Under the pieces are notes generated by a model that saw nothing but the letters and a program-made list of their open reading frames with translations, had not been told where the DNA came from and searched no databases. From the NCBI GenBank assembly GCA_029990175.1, contig JARKIP010000053.1:19936001-20000000 (forward strand): a stretch of 64,000 nucleotides of DNA, in the 5' to 3' direction. The DNA is from Petunia secreta. Lineage: Eukaryota; Streptophyta; Magnoliopsida; Solanales; Solanaceae. The translations under genes were made by a program, and so were the position numbers. Within the stretch, counting starts at the first letter, position 1. Each line of letters begins with the position of its first letter. Positions 62,431 through 64,000 of this stretch are shown one piece after another.

Positions 62431-64000
62431 TTAAGTGTGGGGTGGGGGAACTACCCTTTATCTATTTTTGAGGTTAGGATGCATGTACCATAGGATTTTT
62501 CTTTTGTCACTTGACTTTGTTTTGATTTATTTCTTGCTTTTATATATGAAAAAAAAAATTAGAAAACCAATGAAAAATTCCAAAAAGATTTTCTTTTTAG
62601 TCTTTATTAGTGGTACATGTCATCCACCCCGTGGTTTTTCTTATGGCCTCGGTCTTTTCCACGGGGAGCCTTTGAACCGGGTAGTTTTTATTTTTTTAGG
62701 ATTAGAATAGTTAGTATAGGTGACCCTAGACGAAAGGAATAGGTAGAATGCTAGGTGCCTTTGATTTGTTTGATACCGGTGGACTTGGACTTGATTGCAT
62801 GTACTATTTGTGGTGTCCTTGGGTTTTAATTTGATGCATGCCTAGGAAAAATATGGAACGACCCCCTTGAGATGCTTGAGTCCGCTTGCTTGACTTGATT
62901 GTGAACCTTTGTGCATGAGTGCTTAAATTTCCACAAGTTGCATTCTAGATGCTTAGTTGAGAGTTGTTGATGGAACCTTTTTGTGTGGACCATGTGCGAG
63001 GTGTGTTTGAGGCATATTCTTATTATACTCCATGTTGCATATTAATGTCTAGAACTTGCCCCGTGTGTGTGCAAAGCAAAATCCTAGGTTTGCTCTAGTC
63101 GGGAAATGATACAGGCCTTCTTTTGATTTGCCTACCCTTACATATACAACTTGAAAAAAAAAATTGTTGTGATTTCTTTGACCTTTTTGTTGGCACCCAC
63201 ACCCCGAGCCTACCCACTTGTCCTAAATTGTTCTCTTTTGGCCCTTTACTCCTTAAGCACTTTAGTTGATATTGTGATATTGTTTGGAGTTGTGGTTGGA
63301 TATTGGGAGGTTCTTGAGTGGAACTAATGAAGGGGAATACTTGAATGAATTGTGTAGTAGCTGTTTATGAGCATTGGCAAGGTTGGAAAATAATGAAATT
63401 GAAAAAAAAAGAGCAAAGTGAAAAGAAAAGAAAAAAAATTGGAAAAAGAAATAAAGAGAAAAAGATATTCATTCCTTGCTAGTGTGTGCTTAAAAGAATA
63501 TGGCTACTTGTTGAGAAGGGGTGTGTGTGGAAGTGTTGATTGGGTGGCTTTGATGAGAATTGTGTTTGAAATAATTGTGATGTATTAAAGTGCTTAGGGA
63601 GGTAGTCACTATTACCATATGTATCCTACCCGCCCCTTAGCCTACATTACTACCTTTCTAAAGTCCTAGTTAATCCCGATTGGAGTGAGCTTACATTAGT
63701 GGAGTCCTACACTACGGGCAAGCCTATGGTACATTGTGTGTGACATGTGAGTTTTTCATGAGAGTGAGTGAATTCTTTCTATGCTATTGTCCCCATTCTA
63801 TTCTTGATATTCATGGTTGTGTGTGATACTTGGGGGACACTCTCTTGCTTCATTGTGGTGAGGGCGCATGGTTTGCATGAAATAGGTGAAGTTGATGGTT
63901 CTTGGTTGAGTAGATAGGTGTGATTTTGTGGGAGCATGGTTACATTAAGTTGAGTTTGTGCATTTGAGCTATTTTGGGGTGGTTGTTCTTATATTTTTGG
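62431..64000 (+). other. Noncoding internal part of the Athila-type element
   Basis: Starts with TTTAAGTGTGGGGTGGGGG, a G-rich stretch, and includes a purine-rich run at about 63398-63465. A 91-codon open stretch (62435-62710) has no domain. No gene, LTR or tRNA seen up to the window end. Confidence 0.5.

Larger units (their letters stand above)
60019..64000 (+). mobile_element. Athila-type, probably non-autonomous LTR retrotransposon (5' part, runs off the window)
   Basis: Comprises a candidate 5' LTR, an Asp-tRNA-type primer site and an ORF without polymerase domains, followed by more than 1.8 kb of noncoding sequence with structured stretches. This resembles large non-autonomous relatives of Athila elements. 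Its 3' LTR and target-site duplication are outside the window, so completeness cannot be judged. Confidence 0.65.

Overview
This is plant nuclear DNA: AT-rich, packed with nested LTR retrotransposons, and carrying plant CLE-type signalling-peptide genes with plant-like TATA boxes, splice-site motifs and poly(A) signals. The element types and CLE form suggest a eudicot, possibly Solanaceae; the family is an inference from general resemblance.

Layout. (1) 1-2290 holds eroded gag, protease, RNase H and pre-integrase pieces of a Tat/Ogre-like Ty3/gypsy element. (2) 2291-4797 has no supportable gene. (3) 4798-6646 is a 5'-truncated, stop-riddled pol of a Tekay-like chromovirus, ending in a polypurine tract and its 3' LTR at 6647. 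(4) From that LTR to 55208 runs the main feature: a head-to-tail array of about 3.55 kb units, 11 with an intact 80-codon gene, plus a partial diverged unit at the right edge. Each unit is an LTR fragment (about 1.1 kb), about 270 bp of leader/promoter, the gene, and about 1.9 kb of noncoding flank. The protein is a signal peptide, a short variable region, a perfect CLE dodecapeptide RETPTGPNPLHH and an 11-residue tail. All 11 copies lie on the + strand with an identical predicted mature peptide.

(5) A 9.3 kb Ty3/gypsy element (39903-49229; TSD CTAAA, 1.8 kb LTRs about 99% identical, Met-tRNA primer site) sits inside unit 10, between its LTR fragment and its CLE gene. Its gag-pol is broken by two frameshifts and three in-frame stops. 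(6) 55209-60018 is a minus-strand element with the same LTR family as the array; its LTR end is duplicated and it contains 36-bp and 57-bp tandem repeats. (7) 60019-64000 is the 5' part of an Athila-type, probably non-autonomous element with an Asp-tRNA primer site, an ORF for zinc-knuckle and coiled-coil segments, and a chain of hairpins behind the ORF.

Interpretation. The LTR fragment in each unit keeps an LTR TATA box and a consensus splice donor (GAG|GTAAGT), and a good acceptor (TTTCAG) ends one base before every CLE ATG. An LTR-initiated transcript could therefore splice directly onto the CLE start codon. A conventional TATA box 65-73 bp before the ATG offers a second route. The array probably grew by unequal exchange between LTR copies flanking one CLE gene. 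Identity and divergence statements are by-eye estimates.
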